Source: an uncultured Bacteroidia bacterium
Lineage (GTDB): Bacteria > Bacteroidota > Bacteroidia > J057 > CALDDN01
Direction of reading: 5' to 3'
DNA: 36,261 bases
Assembly: GCA_937936615.1 (NCBI GenBank)
Contig: CALDDN010000068.1
Coordinates: 1 to 36,261, forward strand
In this document: one piece after another, positions 15,630 through 23,180 of the stretch
Numbering within the stretch: the stretch's first letter is position 1
Layout of the letters: each line of letters begins with the position of its first letter
Notes under the pieces: generated by a model
What the model was told of the DNA's origin: nothing
Database searches by the model: none
The model's input: only the letters and a program-made list of their open reading frames with translations
Made by a program: the position numbers and the translations under genes

Positions 15630-15637
15630 CAAAAATA
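15630..15637 (-). promoter_or_regulatory. -7 promoter element that sets the start of the SnoaL-like gene
   Basis: TATTTTTG on the minus strand is followed after five bases by ATGATG. It lies within the longer version of the ORF, so it argues that translation begins at 15624. Confidence 0.5.
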
Positions 15638-15681
15638 CACTTTTCCATCGAGCCGCCCTTGCCAGTCTGGAGCATTTTGGC

Positions 15682-15689
15682 TAATCTTG
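15682..15689 (+). promoter_or_regulatory. candidate -7 element of the DUF1573 gene
   Basis: TAATCTTG differs from TAnnTTTG at one base and lies six bases before ATG 15696 and 30 before ATG 15720. It forms a divergent promoter pair with the element at 15630-15637. Confidence 0.35.
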
Positions 15690-15695
15690 TAATTA

Positions 15696-16736
15696 ATGTT
15701 CAAGAACCCTGTTCTATCCATGACCCGGACTGCACGCCTTCGCCTTGCTCTTGCGTCGGCCCTTCCTGTAGCCTTTCTGTTGGCAATCAGCCCGAATCTT
15801 TCGGCCCAAAATACCCAGACAGGAGCTGCGCCCCAGCAGTGGGAACTCAACCCGGCTTCGACTGGCACCCCCCAACGCCCCGTCAACGAAGCTACCCTGC
15901 GCCACCGCAAGACCCTGCAACCGACGGTAACCGAGCACGAAGGTATCGAGGTTTTCCACATCGATGCCAACGGCCAGCCCATCCGCCCTGCCGGTTCTGA
16001 AAGCGGGCGCGAAGCCGACAAGCCCGCCGGCGGCTCGAATCTGACCATCGAGCTGAAAATGGACAACCTGCCCGGCTTCAAAAACCAGCCCACCCAGCAG
16101 GCCCAACCAGCCGAAAATCCACAGTGGAAAGCGGCTTTCAACCCGCCAGCACAAACGACCAACGGCATCGCCATTCCTAAAGAGTACCAGCAGGCTCCGG
16201 CCCCTGCAGCCGACCAGCCTGCCACCGACTACAGCCAGGGCGTACCCCTCATCGACCCCACGGCCCCCCAAGCCGTGGAACAGCCCGCAAGCCAGGAACT
16301 GAAAATCGACTCGCAGGAGCTTTACCAGCAGCTCAACCAAGCCGCCCAGCCCCAAACCACACCCAGCCGCACCGATGCCTCGGCACGTCCGGCCACCGAA
16401 AACGGCCCCCGCTTCAGCTTCGAGAACGACAGCTACAATTTCGGCGACATCAAAGAAGGGCAGGTCGTGAACTACGAAATCAAATTCCGCAACAGCGGCA
16501 CGGCCCCCCTCAAGCTTACGTCGGTCAAAGCGAGCTGCGGCTGCACGGCCGCCGACTGGCCCCGCAACGAAATCAAGCCCGGCGAGCAGGGTACGATTCA
16601 CGTCAAATTCAATTCCGCCGGCCGCTTAGGCCCGCAGCACAAGACCATCACCGTAATAACCAACGAAGCCGAAGGCAAGCCCTATCAGTTTCATCTGAAA
16701 GGCGAGGTCTTCAAAGGAACGCCACCCGCCCGCTGA
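15696..16736 (+). CDS. secreted DUF1573 domain protein
   Basis: The 346-residue product has a signal peptide (hydrophobic segment ending near residue 36, SPNLSAQ), then a long Pro/Gln/Ala-rich low-complexity region (about 40-230). It ends in a DUF1573 domain (about 235-340): FSFENDSYNFGDIKEGQVV, FRNSGTAPLKL, KASCGCTAADWP, IKPGEQGTIHVKFNSAGR and KTITVITNEAEG. This MSP/ASPM-like beta-sandwich is common in exported Bacteroidota proteins; its partner is unknown. Start codons ATG 15696 and ATG 15720 both leave an intact signal peptide; I list the longer form. It heads a tight unit with the FAH hydrolase (10 bases later) and the HupE protein, though no functional link is evident. Confidence 0.85.
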   Translation: MFKNPVLSMTRTARLRLALASALPVAFLLAISPNLSAQNTQTGAAPQQWELNPASTGTPQRPVNEATLRHRKTLQPTVTEHEGIEVFHIDANGQPIRPAGSESGREADKPAGGSNLTIELKMDNLPGFKNQPTQQAQPAENPQWKAAFNPPAQTTNGIAIPKEYQQAPAPAADQPATDYSQGVPLIDPTAPQAVEQPASQELKIDSQELYQQLNQAAQPQTTPSRTDASARPATENGPRFSFENDSYNFGDIKEGQVVNYEIKFRNSGTAPLKLTSVKASCGCTAADWPRNEIKPGEQGTIHVKFNSAGRLGPQHKTITVITNEAEGKPYQFHLKGEVFKGTPPAR

Positions 16737-16746
16737 GCCGCCGCCG

Positions 16747-17358
16747 ATGAAAATCCTGTGCATCGGCCGTAACTACCGCGATCACGCCCGCGAGATGCAG
16801 GCCCCCGATCCCGCAGAGCCGGTCGTCTTCCTCAAACCTGAAACGGCCCTCATCCGACCCGGGGACGCTTTCTGGTACCCGCTCTTCAGTCAGGATATCC
16901 ACTACGAGTGCGAGCTGTATTTCCGCGTCGGCAAGCCCGGGAAATACATCGCGCCGCAGTTTGTGTGGAAACACCTCGATGCCTACGGGCTGGGGATCGA
17001 TTTCACGGCCCGCGACCTGCAAAGCCGCCTCAAGCAGCAGGGCCTGCCCTGGGAAATCAGCAAGGCGTTCAACGGCTCGGCGGCCGCCTCGGAAGCCATT
17101 CCCTTCGACACGCCCCCCCACGTGCCCGATCTGACCTTCGAGCTGCGCCTCAATGGCGAAATCCGCCAGCAGGGCCAACCCGCCGACATGATCTTTTCCA
17201 TCGAGCAAATCGTGGCCTACGCCTCCCAGTTTTTTACGCTGACAACGGGCGACCTCGTCTTTACGGGCACCCCCGCGGGCGTGGGGCCGGTGCAGATCGG
17301 CGACCGCCTCGAGGGCTGGCTGCAGAGCCGGCGCATCCTGGAACTTGACATCCGCTGA
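16747..17358 (+). CDS. fumarylacetoacetate hydrolase family protein
   Basis: The 203-residue product is a compact member of the FAH superfamily, which cleaves or decarboxylates beta-keto or 2-oxo acids. Motifs seen are KILCIGRNYRDHA at the N-terminus, VVFLKPETALI, the metal-binding pair in HYECELYF (E54, E56), D85 in GLGIDFTARD, KAFNGSA at 106-112, and the C-terminal FTLTTGDLVFTGTPAGVGP. The substrate is not predictable; short forms like this include acylpyruvases and oxaloacetate decarboxylases. It sits between DUF1573 and HupE genes with gaps of 10 and 3 bases, a typical operon arrangement. Confidence 0.9.
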   Translation: MKILCIGRNYRDHAREMQAPDPAEPVVFLKPETALIRPGDAFWYPLFSQDIHYECELYFRVGKPGKYIAPQFVWKHLDAYGLGIDFTARDLQSRLKQQGLPWEISKAFNGSAAASEAIPFDTPPHVPDLTFELRLNGEIRQQGQPADMIFSIEQIVAYASQFFTLTTGDLVFTGTPAGVGPVQIGDRLEGWLQSRRILELDIR

Positions 17359-17361
17359 GCC

Positions 17362-17976
17362 GTGGAAGCCTTCCGGCTATACCTGCCCCTGGGACTGGAA
17401 CACATTACCGATCCGGCAGGCTACGACCACATCCTCTTTCTGCTGGCTCTGACGGCCCGCTTCGAACTGCGGCACTGGAAGCCCCTGCTCATCCTCGTAA
17501 CAGCCTTCACCCTGGGCCATTCGCTGACCCTGGCTCTGGCGACGCTCGACTACATCCGTATTTCGACCGCGTGGATCGAATGGCTCATTCCCGTAACGAT
17601 CGTTATGACAGCCCTGCTCAATTTCTGGGTGCTGACGCGGCCCGATTCGGCCCCCCTCTTTGCGGTATCGGTCCGACAGGGCTTGCGGGCCTACCGCCTG
17701 CACTACGCGGCGGCGGCCTTCTTCGGGCTGATCCACGGCCTGGGCTTTTCCAATTTCCTGCGCAGCCTGCTGGGGCGCGAGGCCGACCTCGTGCTGCCCC
17801 TTTTTGCCTTTAACGTGGGGCTGGAGCTGGGCCAGCTGGTGGTGGTGGCACTGGCCTTGCTGTTCATCGGGCTGCTGACCTTGGTGCCCGGCGTACGACG
17901 GCAGTCGGCGGCCCTCTTTGCCTCGGGCTTGGCAGCGGGGCCTGCGATAGTCATGGTCGTGGAACGCTGGCCCTGA
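17362..17976 (+). CDS. HupE/UreJ family membrane protein
   Basis: The 204-residue product has about six membrane helices and the HupE/UreJ motifs: H14 and DHILFLLAL (D22, H23) in helix 1, FTLGHSLTLA (H53), GLIHGLGFSNFL (H125) and FNVGLELGQ (E155, Q158). Members are linked to metal (nickel or cobalt) transport, but no hydrogenase, urease or cobalamin gene is nearby, so the metal is open. The start is GTG 17362, three bases after the preceding stop; no ATG is available close by. A hairpin near 18009-18037 follows. Confidence 0.85.
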   Translation: MEAFRLYLPLGLEHITDPAGYDHILFLLALTARFELRHWKPLLILVTAFTLGHSLTLALATLDYIRISTAWIEWLIPVTIVMTALLNFWVLTRPDSAPLFAVSVRQGLRAYRLHYAAAAFFGLIHGLGFSNFLRSLLGREADLVLPLFAFNVGLELGQLVVVALALLFIGLLTLVPGVRRQSAALFASGLAAGPAIVMVVERWP

Positions 17977-18008
17977 ATCGGCGAGGCAGCCTCATCGCCT
18001 CCCATTGA

Positions 18009-18037
18009 CCGGAAACAGGTTCCGGCGACGCTTTTTT
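18009..18037 (+). terminator. possible terminator between convergent genes
   Basis: A six-base-pair stem (CCGGAA at 18009-18014, TTCCGG at 18020-18025) is followed after six bases by six T (18032-18037). The T tract is slightly displaced, so it is a weaker candidate. It lies in the 92-base gap between the convergent HupE and GT2 genes. Confidence 0.4.
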
Positions 18038-18068
18038 CGGCTGCAAAAGCTAAGAAAGCTAACCCGCC

Positions 18069-20045
18069 TCAAGGCTTGGCCTGCGGTCTGATCTCCTGCC
18101 CCAGGTTGCGAAGGCCCGCCATGACGATCTCCCAGTCGAGAGCCGGCGAGTAGTGGTAGGCATAGAGCCGGTCGAGCTTGCGGGTACGGCGGCGGGCGGC
18201 GGCAGGGTCGGCAATGTGCGGTACCAAGGCCCCCATGTTCAGGAAACTGCCCTTGAGGCGGGGCAGGTCGGGGCTGTGCCCGTCGATGTAGCCCACCAGG
18301 TGCAGCTGGCCCGTGAGCACCCGTAAAATAGCCCCCAACGCCCGACGGGGCTGCTGGTAGACCCAGAACGTAAAAGGAAAAGCCATGAGCAGGCCCAGAC
18401 TGACCAGCAGATCGAAGGCCGCTTTTTTGAGCCGCTGCTCCGAACGGGTCAGGTTGGCTAATTGAGGTTCGAGGCCGTCGGCATTGACAATGAGGTTGGG
18501 CCCAACGATGTAATCGGCCTGGGGCGGAACGATCTTAAATTGCAGGCGGCCCGCCAGACGGCTCATCGCCCCGATCACCTCGTGGGTGGGCAGGCTGGCC
18601 GAACAGAAAATCACCTCGTCGGCCTGGTGATAGGCGACCAGCTCCTCGAGCCGCGGCAGCCCGCCCAGGCACTGGCTGCCATCGGCTGGGTAGTCGGCCG
18701 GATCGACCCGACCCAGTACCATGCTCGGATAGAACAGCTCATCTTCCAGGAGGTTGAGCACGCGGCGATACTCGCCTTCATCGGCCACAAGCAGCACCCG
18801 CAGGCGACTGCGCTCGTCGAGCAGCCAGTTGCCCGTGCGCCGGTAATTGAGCACGGCCCGGTTGGCGATCGAGAGCACAAACGCACCGAAAGCCGTCAGC
18901 AGGGGGATGGCCCGCGAAAAATTGATGGCCTTGAAAAGAAAAAAGAGCGTGGCCAGAGCCAGAGCCGACGAAAAGAACGCACTGACGAGATTACGCAGGC
19001 GATAGGGCCTGCGGTAGGCTCCCGAAAGCCACAGAAAGCCCACACAAAGCGCGGCCATGAGCGGGATCATGAGCTGAAGCAGGGCCGGATCGTAGCGGAT
19101 GCCCCGCACGTACTGGCCCCAGAACCAGGTTACGGCAGCTCCCAAAGCCCCAAACTGCAGCAGCTCTACCACCGGGAAGGCCACCCGATCGGCCAGCCGA
19201 CGCAACGCCGCCAAAGTGGCCCGAAAGTAGATGGCCACGTAGATGAGCGTCAGAAACAGGCTGGCATGCCGCTGGCTGAAGTGCTTGCGGGCAAAAATGC
19301 GCATCGCATCGTAGAATACCAGCACATAATTGAGGCTGCCTTTGCGCGTGCTCTCGCCTTTGTAGTGAATGATCTGCGTGTACGGGTAGTAGTAGTTGTG
19401 GTAGCCGGCCTGCGTGATGCGGTAGCTCAGGTCGATGTCCTCGCCATACATGAAGAAATCCTCATCGAGCAGGCCGGCACGGTCGAGGGCTTCCTTGCGT
19501 ATGAACATGAAGCAGCCTGCCAGCACCTCGATGCGGTGAATTTCGCTCGCATCGAGGTACGTCAGGTGGTAGCGGCCAAAAGTGCGGCTCTGCGGAAAAA
19601 GCCGCGAAAGCCCGAAGACCTTGTAAAAAGCCACCCACGGCGTAGGGAACGCCCGTTTCGATTCGGGCAGGAACTCGCCCGCCCCGTTGAGCAGGCGGCA
19701 GCCTACCGCCCCCGCATCGGGCGTTGCTTCCATGAAGGCGATAAGCTGGCGGAAAGTATCCTCCTCGACCACCGTATCGGGATTGAGCAGCAGCACGTAG
19801 CGGCCTTGCACCTGACGCAAAGCCAGGTTGTTGCCCTTCGAAAAGCCCAGATTCCTGTCGCTGGCAATGAGCCGCACCCACGGAAAGTGCTCGCGCACCA
19901 GGGCGACCGAATCATCTACCGAATGGTTGTCGACTACAAAAACTTCCGCATCCAGCCCCTCGGTGGCCCGTTGGACCGAGCGCAGACACTGCTCTAAAAA
20001 GTGGCGGACATTGTAACTGACGATGACAATACTCAGTTGCTTCAC
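18069..20045 (-). CDS. GT2 glycosyltransferase fused to a degenerate sugar-phosphate-transferase-like region
   Basis: The 658-residue product has three parts. Residues 1-240 form a WbbL-like family 2 glycosyltransferase: SIVIVSYNVRHFLEQCL, FVVDNHSVDDSV, RNLGFSKGNN, LLNPDTVVEE (donor-binding site) and GEDIDLSYRI. Residues about 245-400 hold several membrane helices. Residues about 410-540 look like a nucleotide-binding fold (RVLLVADEGEYRRVLNLL, DEVIFCSAS). The C-terminus (about 545-655) has pieces typical of undecaprenyl-phosphate sugar transferases (LTGQLHLVGYIDG, LDRLYAYHYSPALDWEIVM), but the catalytic middle is missing or very short. It probably acts in envelope glycan assembly. The ATG overlaps the recR stop (ATGA). 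A long open frame on the opposite strand is an artefact of GC-rich codons. Confidence 0.8.
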   Translation of the reverse strand: MKQLSIVIVSYNVRHFLEQCLRSVQRATEGLDAEVFVVDNHSVDDSVALVREHFPWVRLIASDRNLGFSKGNNLALRQVQGRYVLLLNPDTVVEEDTFRQLIAFMEATPDAGAVGCRLLNGAGEFLPESKRAFPTPWVAFYKVFGLSRLFPQSRTFGRYHLTYLDASEIHRIEVLAGCFMFIRKEALDRAGLLDEDFFMYGEDIDLSYRITQAGYHNYYYPYTQIIHYKGESTRKGSLNYVLVFYDAMRIFARKHFSQRHASLFLTLIYVAIYFRATLAALRRLADRVAFPVVELLQFGALGAAVTWFWGQYVRGIRYDPALLQLMIPLMAALCVGFLWLSGAYRRPYRLRNLVSAFFSSALALATLFFLFKAINFSRAIPLLTAFGAFVLSIANRAVLNYRRTGNWLLDERSRLRVLLVADEGEYRRVLNLLEDELFYPSMVLGRVDPADYPADGSQCLGGLPRLEELVAYHQADEVIFCSASLPTHEVIGAMSRLAGRLQFKIVPPQADYIVGPNLIVNADGLEPQLANLTRSEQRLKKAAFDLLVSLGLLMAFPFTFWVYQQPRRALGAILRVLTGQLHLVGYIDGHSPDLPRLKGSFLNMGALVPHIADPAAARRRTRKLDRLYAYHYSPALDWEIVMAGLRNLGQEIRPQAKP

Positions 20046-20677
20046 GGCAGGTCATTAGAGTGAGGCGAGGTGGTGTAAGGAGTACGCAGCTGAAAAGATT
20101 GGGCCAACGTCAGTTCGTCGGCGTATTCAAGCTCGGCACCGGCGGGCAGGCCCCGGGCCAGGTGGCTCAGGCGTACGGTGGGCCGCTCGGCTTCCACGCG
20201 GCGGGCCACATAAAAAGCCGTCGTATCGGCTTCGGGGCTGCTGCCCAAAGCCAGAATCAGCTCTTCGACCGGCTCGCGGGCCAAACGTACCAGCAGGCTG
20301 TCGATCTGCAGGCGATCAGGCCCAATCCCATCCAAAGGGCTGATGAGGCCGCCCAGCACGTGGTAAAGCCCCCGAAACATGCCCGCCCGTTCGATGGCCA
20401 GCAGGTCGCGCAGGTCGGCCACCAGACAGACGGTCTCTTCGCGGCGCGACGGATTGGCGCAGATGCGGCACAATTCCTCGTCGCTGACATTAAAGCAGCG
20501 GCGGCAGCTGCGCGTGTGTGTCCGCAGGTCGATGAGCGACTGCCCCAAGGCCACAGCCTGCTGTTCCGGCACCCGAAGCAGGTACAGGGCCAGCCGCAGG
20601 GCTGTCTTGGGGCCAATGCCCGGTAATCGGGTCAATTCTTCCACTGCTTTAGCGATCCGCTTCGAGGGAAATTCCAT
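20042..20677 (-). CDS. recR: recombination mediator RecR
   Basis: The 211-residue product shows the full RecR layout. A helix-hairpin-helix (LPGIGPKTALRLA, 18-30) is followed by a zinc finger with C58, C61, C70 and C73 (SCRRCFNVSDEELCRIC), a Toprim domain from about residue 83 (VCLVADLRDLLAIE) and the YHVLGGLISPLDGIGP motif. With RecO and RecF it loads RecA on gapped DNA. The C-terminal tail is slightly extended. A -7 element TATATTTG (20711 to 20704) is 26 bases before ATG 20677. Its stop overlaps the start of the glycosyltransferase gene. Confidence 0.97.
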   Translation of the reverse strand: MEFPSKRIAKAVEELTRLPGIGPKTALRLALYLLRVPEQQAVALGQSLIDLRTHTRSCRRCFNVSDEELCRICANPSRREETVCLVADLRDLLAIERAGMFRGLYHVLGGLISPLDGIGPDRLQIDSLLVRLAREPVEELILALGSSPEADTTAFYVARRVEAERPTVRLSHLARGLPAGAELEYADELTLAQSFQLRTPYTTSPHSNDLP

Positions 20678-20703
20678 GCCGTGATTTCGCCCCTAAAAAA
20701 GGC

Positions 20704-20711
20704 CAAATATA
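20704..20711 (-). promoter_or_regulatory. -7 promoter element of recR
   Basis: TATATTTG on the minus strand fits the consensus and lies 26 bases before ATG 20677. The 464-base gap up to 21141 contains no gene I can support; it holds one small hairpin (CCTGTT 20909-20914, AACAGG 20920-20925) and the divergent promoter at 21106. Confidence 0.5.
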
Positions 20712-21105
20712 CAGCATCCGGTTCCGCCGACCGCTGGCCGGGCGAAACCGCACCTTCAGCCAGCACTTTGGCTGCTTCAATGGCTTGAACGCTAACGATG
20801 GCAAACTCCACAACTTTACAGGATACCTTTCTGTCTGCCGAGGTTGCACGCCAGGAGTCAGCACTCCTCCTTTCCATTTTTTTCATTTGCCCCTCCCCCT
20901 GCGGCCGACCTGTTTTTTGAACAGGCATACTTTTCAAAAAAATGCTGCCGTAGAAAAATAACAACCTGGCAATCAAAAATTGAATAAAAGCAATAAATAC
21001 AAAACCTAAAATTGACAAATCAACTTGTATCTGTATGCCAATAATTGGCTACCCATTCAAAGCTCATACGGCTTGACCTGGCGAATAGGGTATGAATTTT
21101 TTTTC

Positions 21106-21113
21106 TATCTTTG
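21106..21113 (+). promoter_or_regulatory. -7 promoter element of the DUF4190-like gene
   Basis: TATCTTTG is a perfect consensus match, 28 bases before ATG 21142. It lies inside the longer open frame that begins at 21025, which argues for the ATG 21142 start. Confidence 0.55.
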
Positions 21114-21141
21114 GCGCAACAAAATCTTTCATCTTATTCAC

Positions 21142-21789
21142 ATGACAATTTTGCGTCTGGCAGCCTTCGTGCTGCTGCTGGCCACTGCGCCACAACTCTG
21201 GGCCGGAATCGCGCTCCCGACCAAACGAACCGTTCAAGCACCCGAGCGAGCCGTCGAGCTGCCGCAAGTCCTTGAACGCGAAGCTCCCACCTCCGAAGCC
21301 CAGGTGCCCCAAGTCCCTGCTGAGGCCATGACCCAACCCGCGGCCAGCCAGCCTGCAACCCCAACGCAAAACCAGGCCCGGCGGTCGACAGTCCGCCAGT
21401 CGGCCCAGCCCCTCCGCCCCTCGGTCGAATTGCAGAACCGGTCCGCAGCCAGTCCCCGCACCAGCCTCTCGCTCAAAGCCCGAGTTGTCCGCCACTTCGC
21501 AATCCTTCGCCATCGCCTGATCCGAGGCTTCGAAGCCTTGGGCATCACCCAAGTTACGGGGCGCGGCGGTGCTGTCGCCTCGCTGGTGCTGGGTATCATC
21601 GGGCTGGTTTTCGTTCTATCATTTGCTTTAGCTCCTATAGGCATGCTATTGTGCCTGATCGCCCTCATTTTAGGGGCCGTCAACAAGGGCGAAAGCATGG
21701 CCACTGCCGGCCTGATCCTGGGCATCATCGGGCTGGTACTGGGGCTGATCTTTACGGGGCTGATCGTTGCGGCTGCCGCCAGCAGCTAG
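21142..21789 (+). CDS. exported protein with Pro-rich linker and two C-terminal membrane helices (DUF4190-like)
   Basis: From ATG 21142 the product has 215 residues. It has a signal peptide (RLAAFVLLLATAPQLWAG), a Pro/Ala/Gln-rich linker with repeated VPQVPAEA-like segments (about 25-105), a basic stretch (LKARVVRHFAILRHRLIRGF), then two Gly-rich hydrophobic hairpins. VASLVLGIIGLVFVLSFALAPIGMLLCLIALILGAVNKGE is followed by a near repeat, TAGLILGIIGLVLGLIFTGLIVAA. The repeated LGIIGLV segment is typical of the DUF4190-type domain. Function unknown; an envelope location is likely. A hairpin terminator follows at 21841-21892. Confidence 0.7.
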   Translation: MTILRLAAFVLLLATAPQLWAGIALPTKRTVQAPERAVELPQVLEREAPTSEAQVPQVPAEAMTQPAASQPATPTQNQARRSTVRQSAQPLRPSVELQNRSAASPRTSLSLKARVVRHFAILRHRLIRGFEALGITQVTGRGGAVASLVLGIIGLVFVLSFALAPIGMLLCLIALILGAVNKGESMATAGLILGIIGLVLGLIFTGLIVAAAASS

Positions 21790-21840
21790 TTTAATAAGTG
21801 CAAGGCGACCTGCTCGCCCCTCGTGGAATGGCATCACTTT

Positions 21841-21892
21841 GGAGCCACTGGCATTGCTCAAGCCATCGGGCGCGGCGATGCCGGTGGTTTTT
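21841..21892 (+). terminator. intrinsic terminator after the DUF4190-like gene
   Basis: CCACTGGCAT (21845-21854) pairs with ATGCCGGTGG (21878-21887, one G-U pair); the stem can be extended inward by GC pairs. Five T follow directly (21888-21892). Confidence 0.65.
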
Positions 21893-21962
21893 CATTTCGA
21901 GGGCTTCATAGGCTCGTTTTTTGCTCCTTCGGCACATAATATTGGTTTTGCAGTTTTCTTCG

Positions 21963-22085
21963 ATGGAAAAAATCCGTGCTTTGTTCAAAGCTGGGTTGTT
22001 CTTACTCTTGCTGCCGGCGGTGGCACTCTGGTGGCTCACGTTTTATCTGGTTCTGATTGTTGTGAGAACCATCGAAAAAAACTAA
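21963..22085 (+). CDS. 40-residue single-helix membrane peptide
   Basis: An ORF of 40 codons (ATG 21963, TAA 22083-22085) encodes a short basic N-terminus (MEKIRALFKAG), one hydrophobic helix (LFLLLLPAVALWWLTFYLVLIVV) and a charged tail (RTIEKN). This is the look of a genuine small membrane protein. It lies between two hairpins of terminator type (21841-21892 and 22140-22168), so it would form its own small transcription unit. A -7-like TAATATTG (21937-21944, one mismatch) lies 18 bases before the ATG. No family is recognised, and chance cannot be excluded for an ORF this short. Confidence 0.5.
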   Translation: MEKIRALFKAGLFLLLLPAVALWWLTFYLVLIVVRTIEKN

Positions 22086-22139
22086 AACCTGGGGGCTGCA
22101 GTCAAACCCGTTTTTAATGAGTGATATCGGGCGGGGGTT

Positions 22140-22168
22140 GCCCGGTACCAGGCACACCGGGCCGTTTT
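22140..22168 (+). terminator. intrinsic terminator after the small membrane ORF
   Basis: A seven-base-pair GC stem (GCCCGGT at 22140-22146, ACCGGGC at 22156-22162) is followed by CG and four T (22165-22168). It is oriented for plus-strand transcripts. Confidence 0.5.
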
Positions 22169-22203
22169 GGGGGGCTGAAAAGGCAGGGACTTTGCCAGAC
22201 AGC

Positions 22204-23094
22204 TCAGTTGCGGCTGTCGACCCCCCAGTTGAGGCGGTCGCGCAGAGTGGAAAAGTAGCTGTAAGCAGGCAGCTTGACGAGGTGGACACAAAAATCGGCC
22301 TTGCGCACGGCAATCTCGATGTTGTCCTGCACCAGCTCGTTGCGGTTGTCCAGAGCAATCAGGGCCTGGCCCGAACGGCTTTCCAGCTCGAATGAGACGA
22401 CGGCAGTATCGGGGATGACGACAGGCCGTACCGTCAGCGAGTGCGGGGCGATGGGCGTGATGACCCAGCTGGCCGCCTGTGGAGCAATGATCGGCCCGCC
22501 GCACGCAAGGGAATAGGCCGTCGAACCTGTCGGAGTGGAAACGATCAGCCCATCGGCCCAGTACGAATTTAGAAATTCCCCATTGACATACGCATGAATG
22601 ATGATCATTTCATTGCTGTTGCTCTTGTGAACGGTAACCTCGTTAAAAGCGAAGTTGCTGCCTACAAACAGCGGCACCGGATGCGAGTCGATGGTCAGGA
22701 GGCTGCGTGCCTCGGTGCGAAAAGCCCCTTCCTGCAGGTCGAGGGTTACCTGCTCGAGCAGGTGCTGGTTGACGTTGGCCAAAAAGCCCAGGCGGCCCAC
22801 ATTGACCCCGACAATGGGAATGGCTGCCGGTCCCACCAGGCGCACAGCATCGAGCATCGTGCCATCGCCCCCGATGCTGAAGAGGAAGCGGAAATCCTGT
22901 CGGCTGGCGATATGTTCGAACCGGTCGGCCAGCAGATCGGGCCGCGTATCGAAGGGCGGATGCAAGGCCAGGTTGGCTGCGTAGTCGCGGTGTACACGGT
23001 AGCGGATGCCCCGTTCGCGCAGAAATTCGAAGAAGGCAGCCAGCGATACCAGATCGGTCGAGCGGGTGATGCGTCCAAATATTCCCAGGTTCAT
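22204..23094 (-). CDS. nadK: NAD kinase
   Basis: The 296-residue product has the NAD kinase signature GGDGT (75-79, in FSIGGDGTMLDAV). It also has the GVNVGRLGFLANV segment, AFNEVTVHK and the substrate-binding region DGLIVSTPTGSTAYSLACGGPI, and ends on the C-terminal RPVVIPD beta domain. It phosphorylates NAD to NADP in the cytoplasm. An open frame extends to 23250, but the extra residues are unlike the family and ATG 23094 gives the normal MNLGIFGR start. It lies 86 bases downstream of nadE on the same strand, with a palindrome directly before the start codon (23100-23119). Confidence 0.96.
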   Translation of the reverse strand: MNLGIFGRITRSTDLVSLAAFFEFLRERGIRYRVHRDYAANLALHPPFDTRPDLLADRFEHIASRQDFRFLFSIGGDGTMLDAVRLVGPAAIPIVGVNVGRLGFLANVNQHLLEQVTLDLQEGAFRTEARSLLTIDSHPVPLFVGSNFAFNEVTVHKSNSNEMIIIHAYVNGEFLNSYWADGLIVSTPTGSTAYSLACGGPIIAPQAASWVITPIAPHSLTVRPVVIPDTAVVSFELESRSGQALIALDNRNELVQDNIEIAVRKADFCVHLVKLPAYSYFSTLRDRLNWGVDSRN

Positions 23095-23099
23095 ATCGC

Positions 23100-23119
23100 G
23101 GGGTGCACCCCAGGGTGCA
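23100..23119 (-). promoter_or_regulatory. overlapping palindromes just upstream of nadK
   Basis: GGGGTGCACCCC (23100-23111) is a perfect 12-base palindrome. It shares bases with TGCACCC-CA-GGGTGCA (23104-23119), a 7-2-7 inverted repeat. They end five bases before the nadK start codon. They could be an operator in the nadE-nadK gap or an mRNA hairpin that limits nadK translation; two mutually exclusive pairings are possible. No regulator gene is present in the window. Confidence 0.45.
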
Positions 23120-23180
23120 TTGAGTGAACAAGCTAAACAAAGCGCGGCAAACGGGGAGAACGGTTCCGGCCTCGGGCAGC

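Noticed and set aside
18462-19997. 511-codon plus-strand open frame
   Set aside because: It is antisense to the GT2 fusion gene, which has clear motifs; the plus-strand product has no recognisable domain.
20632-21018. 128-codon minus-strand ORF before recR
   Set aside because: It overlaps the recR start in another frame, contains the recR promoter element, and shows no domain or signal beyond a hydrophobic start.
21767-22117. 116-codon plus-strand ORF after the DUF4190-like gene
   Set aside because: It runs through a terminator hairpin and lies in a different frame from the more convincing 40-codon membrane ORF.
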